Positions 15,641 through 24,678 of a DNA stretch of 64,000 nucleotides are shown in pieces. Where the stretch lies: the NCBI RefSeq assembly GCF_002001105.1, contig NZ_MUNP01000046.1, forward strand, positions 1 through 64,000. Direction: 5' to 3'. Under the pieces are notes generated by a model. That model was not told the DNA's origin. It was given only the letters and a program-made list of their open reading frames with translations, and did not search any database. The number at the start of each line of letters is the position of its first letter. Position 1 is the stretch's first letter. The stretch is from Rhodanobacter sp. C06. Its GTDB lineage: Bacteria > Pseudomonadota > Gammaproteobacteria > Xanthomonadales > Rhodanobacteraceae. A program made the translations under genes and the position numbers.

Positions 15641-18184
15641 ATGGTCGACACCACGCGCCGCACCTTCCTCCTGTCGGGCATCGGATTGGCGGGTTCCTGC
15701 CTGTTGCCGCGTGCCTTGTGGGCTACGGGCATCGGCAGCGGAGCCGACGGAAGGCCGATGCTTCCCACGCATGGTGGCGAGTCGCCCGTGGCGCCGCGCG
15801 AGCAATGGTTGCTCGACTTCGACTGGCGCTTCGCGTTCGGCAATGGCTGCGATCCGGCCAAGGATTTCGGCTACGGATTCGGCCAGGGCGATTTTTCCAA
15901 GACCGGCGACTTCAAGATCGCCACGTCCGAATTCAACGACGCCGGCTGGCGTGCGCTGGACCTGCCGCACGACTGGGCCGTGGAATTGGCGCCCGTGCAC
16001 GACGACAGCGGCGACGACGACACCCGCCTGACCTCGCACGGCTACAAGCCGCTCGGGCGCCGCTATCCGGCGACCAGCGTGGGCTGGTACCGGCGCACGT
16101 TCGAGCTTCCCGCCAGCGACCGCGGCCGTCGCATCTGGATCGAGTTCGACGGCGCGATGCGCGACGTCGTGCTGTTCGTCAACGGCTGCTTCATCGGCCG
16201 GCACGACGATGGCTACACGCCGTTCCGCTTCGACCTCACCGACTTCCTCAACTACGGAGGCAAGAACGTCATCGCTCTCCGCGTCGATGCCAGCTTCGGC
16301 GACGGCTGGTTCTACGAAGGCGCCGGCATCTACCGCCATGTCTGGCTGACCAAGCTGGACCACGTGCATCTCGGGCGCTGGGAAAGCGTGGTGCGGTCGA
16401 CCGTCGAGGGCAATGCGGCAAAGCTCGACCTGGCCTCCGTCGTCCAGAACGAAAGCGAGCACGCCGTGCATGCCGCGCTGGAATGGCTCATCACCGACGC
16501 CTCCGGTCGCGTGGTCGCGCAGGCGACGACACCTGCACAGGCAATTGCGCCCGGTGCATCGGCAGACTGCAAGGCGACCGCACGCATCGATGCACCTTCG
16601 CTCTGGTCGCCCGACGAACCGCATCTCTACACCGCGCTGGTCAAGGTGGTCGTCGATGGCGCCACGCGCGATGCCGAGCAGTTCCCGTTCGGCATCCGCA
16701 CGGCGTCGTTCGATCCCGACCGCGGCTTCTTCCTCAACGGCAAGCCGCTGAAGATCCAGGGCACCTGCAACCACCAGGACCACGCAGGCGTGGGCGCGGC
16801 CCTGCCGGATCGGCTGCAGGCGTTCCGCGTGGGTGTGCTGCAGGGCATGGGCTGCAACGCGGTGCGCACCTCGCACAACATGCCGACGCCCGAATGGGTC
16901 GAAGCCTGCGACCGCATGGGCATGCTGATGATGTGCGAGACGCGGCACATGAGCTCCAGCGCGAGCGGCATGCAGCAGCTCGACGTCATGGTGAAGCGCT
17001 ACCGCAACTCGCCTTCGATCATCCTCTGGTCGATCGGCAACGAGGAATGGCGGCTGCAAAAGGGTGCACTGGAGCAGCAGGGCGAGCGCATCGGCGCGGC
17101 GATGGTCGCACGCTGCCACGAACTCGACCCCACCCGCGTCGTGTCGGCGGCGGTCAATGGCGACAACGAGCAGGGCGTGTCGGACGCGCTGGACGTCCTC
17201 GGCTTCAACTACAACCTGAAGTACCCGGACAAGTTCCACAAGGAACACCCTGGGCGCGCGGTGTACGGATCGGAAACCTCCAGCGCCATCGCCACGCGTG
17301 GTGAATACGTCACCGACCCGAAGAAGAACACGGTCAACAGCTACGACGGCGTGGTGCCCTGGGGCGAGACGCCGGAGCAATGGTGGAGCTTCTACGCCAC
17401 GCGCGACTGGCTGGCCGGCGGCTTCGCGTGGACGGGCTTCGACTACCGCGGCGAGCCGACGCCGTATGGCTGGCCTTCGGTGAGTTCGCAGTTCGGCATC
17501 GTCGACTTGTGCGGTTTCCCCAAGGACTACTACTACTACTACAAGGCCTGGTGGACGAAGGCGCCCAGCCTGCATGTGTTCCCGCACTGGAACTGGGCGG
17601 GCAAGGAGGGCCAGGAGGTTCCGGTGTGGGTCTACACCAACCTGGACGAGGTCGAGCTGCTGCTCAACGGCAAGAGCCTGGGCATCCGGAAAGTGCCGCG
17701 CTACGGCCACGCGCAGTGGAAGGTCGTCTACGCCCCCGGCGTGCTCGAGGCGCGCGGCCGCAGGAACGGCGAAGTCGTACTGACCGAGCGTCGCGAAACC
17801 ACCGGCATCGCGCGCAAGCTGCGGTTGACGGCCGATCGTTCCGAGATCGCCGCCGACGGCCAGGACGTCGCCGTGCTCACGGTCGACGTGCTCGACGACC
17901 ACGGTCGCCCGGTGCCCACGGCGGACCACAAGCTCGCTTTCCGCGTTTCCGGCGCGGGCCGGCTGATCGGCGTGGGCAATGGCGATCCCAACTGCCACGA
18001 AAGCGACAAGGCACCCCGGCGCTCGCTGTTCAACGGACTGGCGCAGGTCATCGTCCAGGCCACCGACAGCGTCGGCACGATCCACGTCGAGGCGGTAGAA
18101 GAGGGTGCGGCGGGTCGGCCGCTGGCCCCAGCTTCGTTGGCCATCACGACGCGGAAAGGCGCGCCACGGCTGGTTGTCGCATAG
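15641..18184 (+). CDS. Tat-exported glycoside hydrolase family 2 (beta-galactosidase-like)
   Basis: An 847-residue secreted enzyme. A twin-arginine signal (TRRTFLLSGIGLAG) is followed by the GH2 jelly-roll (about 60-230), an Ig-like domain and a TIM barrel. The acid/base is Glu468 in WSIGNEEW and the nucleophile Glu545 in YGSETSSA. A DUF4982-like domain (about 640-710, 'VWVYTNLDEVELLLNGKSLG') and a C-terminal Ig-like domain end the protein. These features fit a periplasmic or secreted exo-beta-glycosidase, probably a beta-galactosidase, though GH2 also includes glucuronidases and mannosidases. It is divergent from metG and stands before the MFS-HAD-DeoR unit, which hints at a sugar-use locus. 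No good ribosome binding site precedes the ATG. Confidence 0.88.
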   Translation: MVDTTRRTFLLSGIGLAGSCLLPRALWATGIGSGADGRPMLPTHGGESPVAPREQWLLDFDWRFAFGNGCDPAKDFGYGFGQGDFSKTGDFKIATSEFNDAGWRALDLPHDWAVELAPVHDDSGDDDTRLTSHGYKPLGRRYPATSVGWYRRTFELPASDRGRRIWIEFDGAMRDVVLFVNGCFIGRHDDGYTPFRFDLTDFLNYGGKNVIALRVDASFGDGWFYEGAGIYRHVWLTKLDHVHLGRWESVVRSTVEGNAAKLDLASVVQNESEHAVHAALEWLITDASGRVVAQATTPAQAIAPGASADCKATARIDAPSLWSPDEPHLYTALVKVVVDGATRDAEQFPFGIRTASFDPDRGFFLNGKPLKIQGTCNHQDHAGVGAALPDRLQAFRVGVLQGMGCNAVRTSHNMPTPEWVEACDRMGMLMMCETRHMSSSASGMQQLDVMVKRYRNSPSIILWSIGNEEWRLQKGALEQQGERIGAAMVARCHELDPTRVVSAAVNGDNEQGVSDALDVLGFNYNLKYPDKFHKEHPGRAVYGSETSSAIATRGEYVTDPKKNTVNSYDGVVPWGETPEQWWSFYATRDWLAGGFAWTGFDYRGEPTPYGWPSVSSQFGIVDLCGFPKDYYYYYKAWWTKAPSLHVFPHWNWAGKEGQEVPVWVYTNLDEVELLLNGKSLGIRKVPRYGHAQWKVVYAPGVLEARGRRNGEVVLTERRETTGIARKLRLTADRSEIAADGQDVAVLTVDVLDDHGRPVPTADHKLAFRVSGAGRLIGVGNGDPNCHESDKAPRRSLFNGLAQVIVQATDSVGTIHVEAVEEGAAGRPLAPASLAITTRKGAPRLVVA

Positions 18185-18299
18185 CTCCGCTCGCCCTGCG
18201 CCCCGGAATCCCTGGACAGCCTTCCCGCGGCGACGCACTGTCGCGGGAGAACCGGTCCTGCCGGTTTCCGTATTCCGACGGCGCATGGGCATGCACTCA

Positions 18300-18343
18300 T
18301 TTGCACGTTTATGCATGTTTGTATACGATGTCGCCTGTTATAT
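18300..18343 (+). promoter_or_regulatory. Candidate promoter/operator region of the MFS-HAD-deoR unit
   Basis: An AT-rich island in otherwise 68% G+C DNA holds three similar blocks, TTTGCACG, TTTATGCATG and TTTGTATACG, which look like imperfect direct repeats. TATACG (18322-18327) and TTATAT (18338-18343) are possible -10 hexamers, the latter about 25 nt before the ATG. The DeoR-family gene at the end of the operon could bind here. The rest of the 18185-18368 gap shows only a weak hairpin (AACCGG/CCGGTT, 18250-18266) after the hydrolase gene. Confidence 0.4.
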
Positions 18344-18368
18344 CGAGCGTGCGTGATTGCCTGTGGAC

Positions 18369-19526
18369 ATGTTTTCCCAACCCGTGCCGGCCGCGCGCGA
18401 CCGGCTTGCCGCCGCCACGCGTTCCACGCGGCTGATCTTCCTGGTGTCGGGCATCGGCATGGCGGCGTGGGCGCCGATGGTCCCTTACGCCAAGGCGCGG
18501 CTGGTGCTGGACGACGCGCAGCTGGGACTGCTGCTGCTGGCGTTCGGCGGCGGTTCCATGGCCTCGATGCCGTTCGTGGGCTGGTTGAGCCATCGCTTCG
18601 GCAACCGCCGGGTGATCGTGGCGTCGGGATGGCTGCTGTGCCTGGCGTTGCCCGTGCTGGCGCTGGCGCCGAACGTCGCCGTGCTGGCCGCGGCACTGCT
18701 GTACTTCGGCGTGATGCTGGGTGCGGTGGACGTGGCCATGAACGCGCACGCGGTCGAAGTGGAGCGGCGCGACGGCCGCGTGCTGATGTCGGGTTTCCAC
18801 GGCTTGTTCAGCCTGGGTGGCCTCGGCGGTGCGGCGGGCATGAGCGCCTTGCTCGCGCTCGGCCTGCCGTTGCCGCTGGCCGCGCTGGCGGTATCCGCCT
18901 TGCTGGCCGCCCTCGTGCTGTACCTGCGTGGCGGCCTGCTGCCGAACGTGGACGGCGCTGCGGCCGGGCACGCGCCGTTCCGCATGCCGCACGGCGTGGT
19001 GCTGCTGCTCGGCCTGCTGTGCTTCGTGAGCTTCATGGCCGAAGGCTCGATGCTGGACTGGAGTGCGGTGTTCCTGCGCGATTTCCGCGGTTTTGCGCCG
19101 AGCACGGCAGGGATCGGCTACGCCTGTTTCTCGGTCGCCATGGCGCTCGGCCGGCTCACCGGCGATCGGCTGATCCAGCGGATCGGGCCGGTGTGGGCCG
19201 TGCGCGTGGGCGCCGGCCTCGCCGCGACGGGCTTCGCGCTGGCGGCCAGCGTACCGTGGTCGGGGGCGTCGCTGGCCGGGTTCGTGCTGATCGGCTTGGG
19301 CGCCTCCAACATCGTGCCGGTGATGTTCAGCACGGCCGGGCGCTTGCCGGGTGCTTCGCCGGCGATCGCCATCGCGGCGGTCACCATGCTCGGCTATGCG
19401 GGCCTGCTCAGCGGACCGGCGCTGATCGGTTTCATCTCCAGGCTGGCCGGCTTGCCGCTGGCGCTGGCCGTGGTGGCGGGGTTGCTGCTGCTGGTGGCCG
19501 CCTCCGCAAGGATCGTGCGGCGATGA
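18369..19526 (+). CDS. MFS transporter (YbjJ-like)
   Basis: A 385-residue protein with about twelve predicted helices and the MFS loop 2-3 motif 'GWLSHRFGNRRVIVASG'. The pattern 'YFGVMLGAVDVAMNAHAVEVE' after helix 4 and 'GSMLDWSAVFLRD' in the middle are typical of the YbjJ-type sugar/organic-acid permease group. The ATG at 18369 is used; a TTG at 18357 or a GTG at 18363 in the same frame cannot be excluded, since no clear ribosome binding site is present. The stop overlaps the HAD gene by 4 nt. The substrate is unknown; the DeoR regulator and HAD phosphatase in the operon suggest a sugar or sugar phosphate product. Confidence 0.82.
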   Translation: MFSQPVPAARDRLAAATRSTRLIFLVSGIGMAAWAPMVPYAKARLVLDDAQLGLLLLAFGGGSMASMPFVGWLSHRFGNRRVIVASGWLLCLALPVLALAPNVAVLAAALLYFGVMLGAVDVAMNAHAVEVERRDGRVLMSGFHGLFSLGGLGGAAGMSALLALGLPLPLAALAVSALLAALVLYLRGGLLPNVDGAAAGHAPFRMPHGVVLLLGLLCFVSFMAEGSMLDWSAVFLRDFRGFAPSTAGIGYACFSVAMALGRLTGDRLIQRIGPVWAVRVGAGLAATGFALAASVPWSGASLAGFVLIGLGASNIVPVMFSTAGRLPGASPAIAIAAVTMLGYAGLLSGPALIGFISRLAGLPLALAVVAGLLLLVAASARIVRR

Positions 19527-20155
19527 ACGGGAAACGCGACATGATCGATACCGTGGTGTTCGACCTGGGCGGCGTGCTGATCGACTGGAACCCGCGCTAC
19601 CTCTATCGCCGGTTGTTCGACGACGAGGCGACGATGGAGCGCTTCCTCGCCGAGGTCTGTACCGGCGCGTGGAACGAGCAGCAGGACGCGGGCCGTTCCT
19701 GGCACGAGGCGGTGGCCAGCCTCACGGCGCAGTTTCCCGAGCACGCCCGCCTGATCGCGGCGTATCGCGACGGCTGGCGGGAGATGCTGGGCGGCGTGAT
19801 CCAGGGCAGCGTGGACCTGCTCGCCGAGCTGAAGGCGCGCGGCGTGCGCCTGTACGCGCTGACCAACTGGTCGCACGAGACTTTCCCGCGCGCGAAGGAG
19901 ATCGAGATGTTCGGTTTCCTGCACTGGTTCGAGGGCATCGTCGTTTCCGGCGAGGAGCGGCTGATCAAGCCGGATTCGCGCATCTACCGGCGATTGTTCG
20001 AGCGTTATGCGATCGACCCCAGGCGCACGGCCTACATCGACGATGCGCGGCGCAACGTCGACGCGGCGGCGGCGCAGGGGATGCATGCGTGGTGGTTCCG
20101 CGGCCCCGAGGGCTTGCGCGAGTGGCTCGCCACGCACGGCCTGGTGTCGGCATGA
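19523..20155 (+). CDS. HAD-family hydrolase (YihX/epoxide-hydrolase-like subgroup)
   Basis: A 210-residue haloacid dehalogenase-superfamily enzyme. Motif I is VVFDLGGVLIDWNPRYLY (Asp nucleophile; the second acid position is Gly, as in the sEH-N/HAD-IA-v3 subgroup), motif II LYALTNWSHET, motif III lysine in GEERLIKPDSRIY and motif IV AYIDDARRNVDAA. 'NPRYLYRRLF' is typical of YihX, an alpha-D-glucose-1-phosphate phosphatase, so a sugar-phosphatase role is likely. It overlaps the transporter and the regulator by ATGA junctions on both sides, so the three are made together. Confidence 0.85.
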   Translation: MNGKRDMIDTVVFDLGGVLIDWNPRYLYRRLFDDEATMERFLAEVCTGAWNEQQDAGRSWHEAVASLTAQFPEHARLIAAYRDGWREMLGGVIQGSVDLLAELKARGVRLYALTNWSHETFPRAKEIEMFGFLHWFEGIVVSGEERLIKPDSRIYRRLFERYAIDPRRTAYIDDARRNVDAAAAQGMHAWWFRGPEGLREWLATHGLVSA

Positions 20156-20964
20156 ACAAGCCACGCGCGGCGGCGCCGATCCCCCCCGGCGAGGCGATGC
20201 CGCAGGAGCGGCAACAGTGGATAGTGCAGCGGCTGCGCAGCCACGGTCGCGTGGTGGCGGCGGAACTGGCGGCGGAGTTCGAGGTGTCCGAGGATTCCAT
20301 CCGCCGTGATCTCCGCGAACTGGCGGGGCAGGGGCTGTGCAAGCGCGTCTATGGCGGCGCCTTGCCGCTGCCGGTGGCGGTGTCGCCGCTGAAACAGCGG
20401 CGCGTCGAGCACACCGCCCGCAAGCAGGCGCTGGCACGCAAGGCGGCGACGCTGGTGCGCCAGGGGCAGGTCCTGCTGATCGATGCCGGCTCCACCAATG
20501 CCGCGATCGCCGCGGCCTTGCCCGAGCGATGCGGCTTGACCGTGGTTACCAACGCGCCGGATGTCGTGCTGGCGTTGCTGGATCGCGAGGGTTTCGAGAT
20601 CCAGCTGATCGGCGGCCGCGTCGATCCGCGCATCGGCGGTGCGGTGGGCGCGCAGGCGGTGAAGGAGTTGCAGCGGATCCGCGCCGACCTGTGTTTCCCT
20701 GGCGCGTGCGCATTGGACCTGGAGGGCGGCCTGTGGGGCTTCGACAGCGAGGAATCGCTGTTCAAGCGCGCGATGGTGGAGGTCAGCGGCGAAACCGCCG
20801 TGGTGGTCACCAGCGACAAGCTGGGGACAGTCGCCACGCACCGGGTGGCCGGGCTGGCGGAAGTGCAGCACCTGGTGGTGGAACACGACGTGGACAAGGC
20901 CACGCGCAATGCCTATGCGGCGCGTGACGTGGCGGTGCACCGGGCCGACGTGGCTGTCGATTAG
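20152..20964 (+). CDS. DeoR/GlpR-family transcriptional regulator
   Basis: A 270-residue repressor-type protein. The N-terminal winged HTH (about 18-72) has 'RQQWIVQRLRSHGRVVAAELAAEF' and 'VSEDSIRRDLRELAGQG', the DeoR signature. The sugar-phosphate sensor domain carries 'LLIDAGSTNAAIAAAL' and 'ATHRVAGLAEVQHLVVE'. Members sense phosphorylated sugars and repress their own catabolic genes. It ends the MFS-HAD-deoR operon (ATGA overlap) and may act on the AT-rich region at 18300-18343. The first 16 residues are a Pro/Ala-rich leader; an internal ATG (MPQERQQW) could be the true start. Confidence 0.88.
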   Translation: MNKPRAAAPIPPGEAMPQERQQWIVQRLRSHGRVVAAELAAEFEVSEDSIRRDLRELAGQGLCKRVYGGALPLPVAVSPLKQRRVEHTARKQALARKAATLVRQGQVLLIDAGSTNAAIAAALPERCGLTVVTNAPDVVLALLDREGFEIQLIGGRVDPRIGGAVGAQAVKELQRIRADLCFPGACALDLEGGLWGFDSEESLFKRAMVEVSGETAVVVTSDKLGTVATHRVAGLAEVQHLVVEHDVDKATRNAYAARDVAVHRADVAVD

Positions 20965-20973
20965 GGCAACGAA

Positions 20974-20998
20974 GAACGCGGGCCGGCGGCCCGCGTTC
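20974..20998. terminator. Terminator between deoR and the DUF2147 gene
   Basis: A 9-bp stem (GAACGCGGG/CCCGCGTTC, 7-nt loop) lies 9 nt after the deoR stop and 29 nt after the end of the convergent DUF2147 gene. The tail is short, so it may work by stem strength in both directions. Confidence 0.6.
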
Positions 20999-21027
20999 CG
21001 TCATCGCTCAAGCTTGGCCGCGGGCGC

Positions 21028-21495
21028 TTACTGCTGGCGTTCCCAGACCTGGCTGCGGCCCAGCAGGGCGAAGCCGATGTAGCCGTGCACGTCGAGCTTT
21101 TGCCCACCATCCTCCAGCGTGAGCTTGACCTTGTAGACCTTGCCGCTCTTGGGGTCGAGGATCTTGCCGCCGTCCCACACGTCGCCATCCTTGCTGACGC
21201 CCCACATGATGGTCATGCCTTCGATCGGCTGGTCCTTGCGCTCGCCATCGCACTTCGTGCATTTCGGATGCTCGCCGTCGCGGGCGATGGCCTCCGGGCT
21301 GCGGTTGAGCAGCTGCATCACCTTGCCTTCCAGCGTGCCGTTCGTCTCGCTGATCTGGACGATGGACTTCACCTTGCCGGTGACGTCGTCCACCTGTTTC
21401 CAGGTGCCGACCGGGGTGCTCGTGTCGGTGGCGGATACGGCGCCGGCGCCCAGCAGCAGGCCGAGGGCGAGGGCAAGACGAACAGCGTGCTTCAT
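21028..21495 (-). CDS. DUF2147 periplasmic protein
   Basis: A 155-residue exported protein with a Sec signal (MKHAVRLALALGLLLGAGAVSA, cleaved before TD). The mature domain runs 'GTWKQVDDVTGKVKSIVQI ... GTLEGKVMQL', has a CTKC pair in the middle and ends 'GYIGFALLGRSQVWER'. This is the DUF2147 pattern: a lipocalin-like beta barrel of unknown function found in the envelope of many proteobacteria. CTKC may bind a metal or form a disulfide. GGGAGTG precedes the ATG at good distance. It is divergent from mrp. Confidence 0.85.
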   Translation of the reverse strand: MKHAVRLALALGLLLGAGAVSATDTSTPVGTWKQVDDVTGKVKSIVQISETNGTLEGKVMQLLNRSPEAIARDGEHPKCTKCDGERKDQPIEGMTIMWGVSKDGDVWDGGKILDPKSGKVYKVKLTLEDGGQKLDVHGYIGFALLGRSQVWERQQ

Positions 21496-21646
21496 GGTGA
21501 CACTCCCGTACGAAACAGTATGGTCGGAGCCTGCCGATGGCCGACGAGGCCGTCAAGCTGCATCGCGCCATGCTGATCCATATCAGCCGGGACGCTGCTT
21601 GCGGCTGGCATAATGCGCTGTCCCCATTGAAGCATTCCGACACGAC

Positions 21647-22741
21647 ATGACGCAGGCGAACGAAGCCCTGGTCCGCCGCCTTCTCGGCGAAACCATCGAT
21701 CCCCATACCGGCGCGCCACTGGCCGAGGCCGTGCGCGCGGTGGGCGTGGACGGCACCAAGGTGTCGGTGGACCTGCAACTGGGATATCCCGCCGCCAGCG
21801 CCACCGAGGCGCTGGCCGCACAGGCGAGGCAGGCGCTGGAGGCCGATCCGGCGATCGCGGCGGCCGCGGTGTCGGTCACCAGCCGCATCCAGTCGCACAA
21901 GGTACAGGGCGCGCTGGGGCCGCTGCCGAACGTGAAGAACATCATCGTGGTGGCCTCGGGCAAGGGCGGCGTAGGCAAGTCCACGGTAGCGGCGAATCTC
22001 GCGCTGGCGCTGCTGGCCGAAGGCGCCAAGGTGGGCGTGCTCGATGCCGACATCTACGGTCCCAGCCAGCCGCGCATGCTCGGCATCAGCGGCAAGCCGG
22101 AATCGCCCGACGGCAAGAGCATCACGCCGATGCGGGCACACGGCCTGCAGGCGATGTCGATCGGATTCCTTGTCGACGAGGAGACGCCGATGATCTGGCG
22201 CGGCCCGATGGTGACGCAGGCGATGATGCAACTGCTCACCGACTCGCGCTGGGAGATGCTCGATTATCTGGTGATCGACCTGCCGCCCGGCACCGGCGAC
22301 ATCCAGCTCACGCTGGCGCAGAAGGTGCCGGTGGCCGGCGCGGTGATCGTCACCACGCCGCAGGACATCGCCCTGCTGGACGCGCGCAAGGCGCTCAAGA
22401 TGTTCGAGAAGGTGGAGGTGCCGGTGCTCGGCGTGGTGGAGAACATGGCCACCCACGTCTGCTCGAACTGCGGCCACGAGGAACATATCTTCGGCGAAGG
22501 CGGCGGCGCGCGCATGGCCGAGCAGTACCACGTGCCCTACCTCGGCTCGCTGCCGCTGGACATCCGCATCCGCGAGCAGGCCGACGGCGGCACGCCCACC
22601 GTGGTGGCGATGCCGGAGTCCGACTTGGCCGCACGCTACCGCGAGATCGCCCGCAACACGGCGGGGCGGCTGTCGCGCCAGCCGCGCAACAAGTCGCTGG
22701 GGCTGGGGAAGATCGTGGTGCAGGGCGCGCCCGCGGCATGA
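21647..22741 (+). CDS. apbC: Iron-sulfur cluster carrier protein ApbC/Mrp
   Basis: A 364-residue P-loop NTPase that carries [4Fe-4S] clusters to target apoproteins. The N-terminal MIP18-like (DUF59) domain covers residues 1-90. The deviant Walker A VVASGKGGVGKSTVAANLA (about 103-121) is typical of the ParA/MinD/Mrp class. The C-terminal cluster-binding pair is CSNCGHEEHIFGEGGG. Length and layout match Salmonella ApbC. The FMN reductase-like gene begins in its stop codon (ATGA), so the two may be co-translated. Confidence 0.94.
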   Translation: MTQANEALVRRLLGETIDPHTGAPLAEAVRAVGVDGTKVSVDLQLGYPAASATEALAAQARQALEADPAIAAAAVSVTSRIQSHKVQGALGPLPNVKNIIVVASGKGGVGKSTVAANLALALLAEGAKVGVLDADIYGPSQPRMLGISGKPESPDGKSITPMRAHGLQAMSIGFLVDEETPMIWRGPMVTQAMMQLLTDSRWEMLDYLVIDLPPGTGDIQLTLAQKVPVAGAVIVTTPQDIALLDARKALKMFEKVEVPVLGVVENMATHVCSNCGHEEHIFGEGGGARMAEQYHVPYLGSLPLDIRIREQADGGTPTVVAMPESDLAARYREIARNTAGRLSRQPRNKSLGLGKIVVQGAPAA

Positions 22742-23274
22742 GTGCGCCACGGCGCGTGCTGTGCCTCTGCGGCAGCCTGCGTCGGGTCTCGTCCAATCGC
22801 GCCGCGCTGGAGGCCGCCCGGCAACTCGCGCCCGCGTCGCTGGAACTGGCGCTGTACGACGGCCTCGCCGCGCTGCCGCTGTTCAACCCCGACGACGAAC
22901 ACGACCCGCTGCCGCCTTCCGCGCTGGCGTTGCGCGAAGCCGTGGGGCAGGCCGATGCGCTGCTGATCGCCTGTCCCGAATACGCCCACGGCGTGCCCGG
23001 CGCGTTCAAGAACCTGCTGGACTGGCTGGTCGGCAGCCTGGAATTTCCCGGCAAGCCGGTGCTGCTGCTGAACGCCTCGGCGCGCGGCTCCTACCACGCG
23101 CAGGACGCGCTGGCCGAGATCCTGCGCACCATGTCTGCCGAGGTGCTGACGACGCTACCCATGCCGGTGGCGCTGCCCGGTGCGGGCTGCACGGTGGAGC
23201 AGCTGCTCGCCAGCGCGGAGCGCTGTGCCGAGCTGCGTGCGGCGCTGGCTTGCCTGGCCGCCGAGCTGGCCTGA
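22738..23274 (+). CDS. NADPH-dependent FMN reductase family protein
   Basis: A 178-residue flavodoxin-fold protein. The phosphate-binding loop is [14 protein letters not shown] and the isoalloxazine-contact loop is [18 protein letters not shown]. Both are hallmarks of the NAD(P)H-dependent FMN or quinone/chromate reductases (SsuE/ChrR/YieF-like). The last 40 residues are Ala/Leu-rich and more variable. The substrate cannot be told. Coupling to apbC (4-nt overlap) could mean that reduced flavin supports Fe-S or oxidative-stress functions, which is only inference. Confidence 0.85.
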   Translation: MSAPRRVLCLCGSLRRVSSNRAALEAARQLAPASLELALYDGLAALPLFNPDDEHDPLPPSALALREAVGQADALLIACPEYAHGVPGAFKNLLDWLVGSLEFPGKPVLLLNASARGSYHAQDALAEILRTMSAEVLTTLPMPVALPGAGCTVEQLLASAERCAELRAALACLAAELA

Positions 23275-23368
23275 ACCGGCCGCCGTGCTGGCGCGCAGGC
23301 GCCGCTACCATGTATTTTTGCCGTTTTCGCCCGGCCCGGCCGGGCGCCACGCCGACTGCGGAGCGCAC

Positions 23369-23938
23369 GTGAGCATCAAGTCCGACAAGTGGATCCGCCG
23401 CATGGCCGCGAGCCACGGCATGATCGAGCCGTTCGAGCCGGGCCAGATGAAACTGGGCGCCGATGGCGGCCGCGCGGTGTCCTGGGGCACCTCCAGCTAC
23501 GGCTACGACGTGCGCTGCGCGCGCGAATTCAAGGTGTTCACGAACATCAACTCCACCATCGTCGACCCGAAGGCGTTCGACCCGAACAGTTTCGTGGACG
23601 TGGTGTCGGACGTGTGCATCATCCCGCCGAACTCGTTCGCGCTGGCGCGCACGGTGGAGTACTTCCGCATCCCCCGCGACGTGCTGGTGGTGTGCCTGGG
23701 CAAGAGCACCTACGCGCGCTGCGGCATCATCGTCAACGTCACCCCGCTGGAGCCGGAGTGGGAGGGCCACGTGACGCTGGAGTTCTCCAACACTACGCCG
23801 CTGCCGGCGAAGATCTACGCCAACGAAGGCGTGGCGCAGATGCTGTTCTTCGAATCCGACGAGCCCTGCGAGACCAGCTACAAGGACCGCGGCGGCAAAT
23901 ACCAGGGCCAGCAGGGCGTGACCCTGCCGCGTACCTGA
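23369..23938 (+). CDS. dcd: dCTP deaminase
   Basis: A 189-residue homotrimeric enzyme that deaminates dCTP to dUTP, the first step of dTTP synthesis in most proteobacteria. The N-terminus [13 protein letters not shown], the active-site stretch '[31 protein letters not shown]' (catalytic Glu at its end) and the C-terminal '[12 protein letters not shown]' that closes over the triphosphate match the E. coli enzyme. The GTG at 23369 was chosen because it gives the family's usual length and start. It stands 94 nt after the reductase gene, probably with its own promoter. Confidence 0.97.
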   Translation: MSIKSDKWIRRMAASHGMIEPFEPGQMKLGADGGRAVSWGTSSYGYDVRCAREFKVFTNINSTIVDPKAFDPNSFVDVVSDVCIIPPNSFALARTVEYFRIPRDVLVVCLGKSTYARCGIIVNVTPLEPEWEGHVTLEFSNTTPLPAKIYANEGVAQMLFFESDEPCETSYKDRGGKYQGQQGVTLPRT

Positions 23939-24033
23939 ACCGGCGCTCGACAGCCATCCACCACCGCAGCCCGGCGCAAGGCGCCGCGCTAAACTCGCCA
24001 AGCCATCACGACCGCTTTACGCAGGAGAACCCG

Positions 24034-24543
24034 ATGACCCGTTTTTCCACCCTGTTGACCCGCGCCGCCGCGGTGCTGGTGCTCGGCAGCGTCTTCCTGC
24101 TCGGCGGCTGCCACATGTTCGGCGGTGGCACCAAGGGTACGGTGAGCACGGCCCAGATGAAGGGCAAGTTCGACACCACCATCCAGGCCTACAAGGAAGG
24201 CCAGTTCGTGATCGACGGCGCGGTGTTGTCGGCAGTCGATGCCGGCAGCCACTTCGCCTACCTCAAGGACACCGGCAAGCTGCCCAAGACCGTACTGTTG
24301 CTGCCCAGCGACGATTCCAAGATCCGCAAGGTGCACCTGCAGTACCTGGCGCGCATGTCGATCGACTACGGCTTCACCGCGTACTACGACAACGGCGGCC
24401 AGCTCACCGAGATCAATGCGATCAACACCAAGGCGCGCCAGCTGGAAGACCACCACGCGCCGGTGAAGATCGACGACGGCCAGCAGTGCAAGACCGCCGC
24501 CGGTTGCGATTCCGTCGACCAAGCCGCGCAGCAGCAGCGGTAA
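24034..24543 (+). CDS. Putative lipoprotein of unknown function
   Basis: A 169-residue exported protein with a lipoprotein signal peptide: hydrophobic core AAAVLVLGSVFL and lipobox LLGG-C, so Cys27 would be lipidated. Asp is not at +2, which suggests outer membrane localisation. The mature part is hydrophilic, mixed alpha/beta ('VLLLPSDDSKIRKVHLQYLARMS') and ends in a Gln-rich tail with one CKTAAGC pair. I do not recognise a family. GCAGGAG precedes the ATG at 24034, and a strong terminator follows, so it is a single-gene unit. Confidence 0.75.
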   Translation: MTRFSTLLTRAAAVLVLGSVFLLGGCHMFGGGTKGTVSTAQMKGKFDTTIQAYKEGQFVIDGAVLSAVDAGSHFAYLKDTGKLPKTVLLLPSDDSKIRKVHLQYLARMSIDYGFTAYYDNGGQLTEINAINTKARQLEDHHAPVKIDDGQQCKTAAGCDSVDQAAQQQR

Positions 24544-24562
24544 GCCGTACCGCATGACCGGC

Positions 24563-24596
24563 AAAAGCCCGCGGAGCGATCCGCGGGCTTTTTTTT
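24563..24596. terminator. Strong intrinsic terminator after the lipoprotein gene
   Basis: A 10-bp perfect stem AAGCCCGCGG/CCGCGGGCTT with a 6-nt loop is followed by eight T on the plus strand and preceded by A's. It is the clearest Rho-independent terminator of the window. It can also serve the convergent HIT gene. Confidence 0.95.
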
Positions 24597-24623
24597 GAGT
24601 TTGTTTGTGCATTCGTCCGTGAA

Positions 24624-24663
24624 CGCGAAGGTCAAACGGGCGGCCATCCATGGCCGCACTCTT
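24624..24663. repeat. Dispersed palindromic repeat, copy at 24640 (GCGGCCATCCATGGCCGC core)
   Basis: The 18-bp core (24640-24657) is a perfect palindrome around a central CC. It is preceded by CGCGAAGGTCAAACGG and followed by ACTCTT. A diverged 40-bp version lies reversed at 45722-45763, and the core plus ACTCT occurs reversed at 27342-27364. It lies in the gap between the lipoprotein and HIT genes. Confidence 0.8.
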
Positions 24664-24678
24664 CAAAAAAGCTTGCAA

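Noticed and set aside
13391-18316. 1641-codon open frame on the minus strand covering metG and its upstream region
   Set aside because: Only the last 705 codons are metG. The rest is an open shadow frame antisense to the GH2 gene without any domain.
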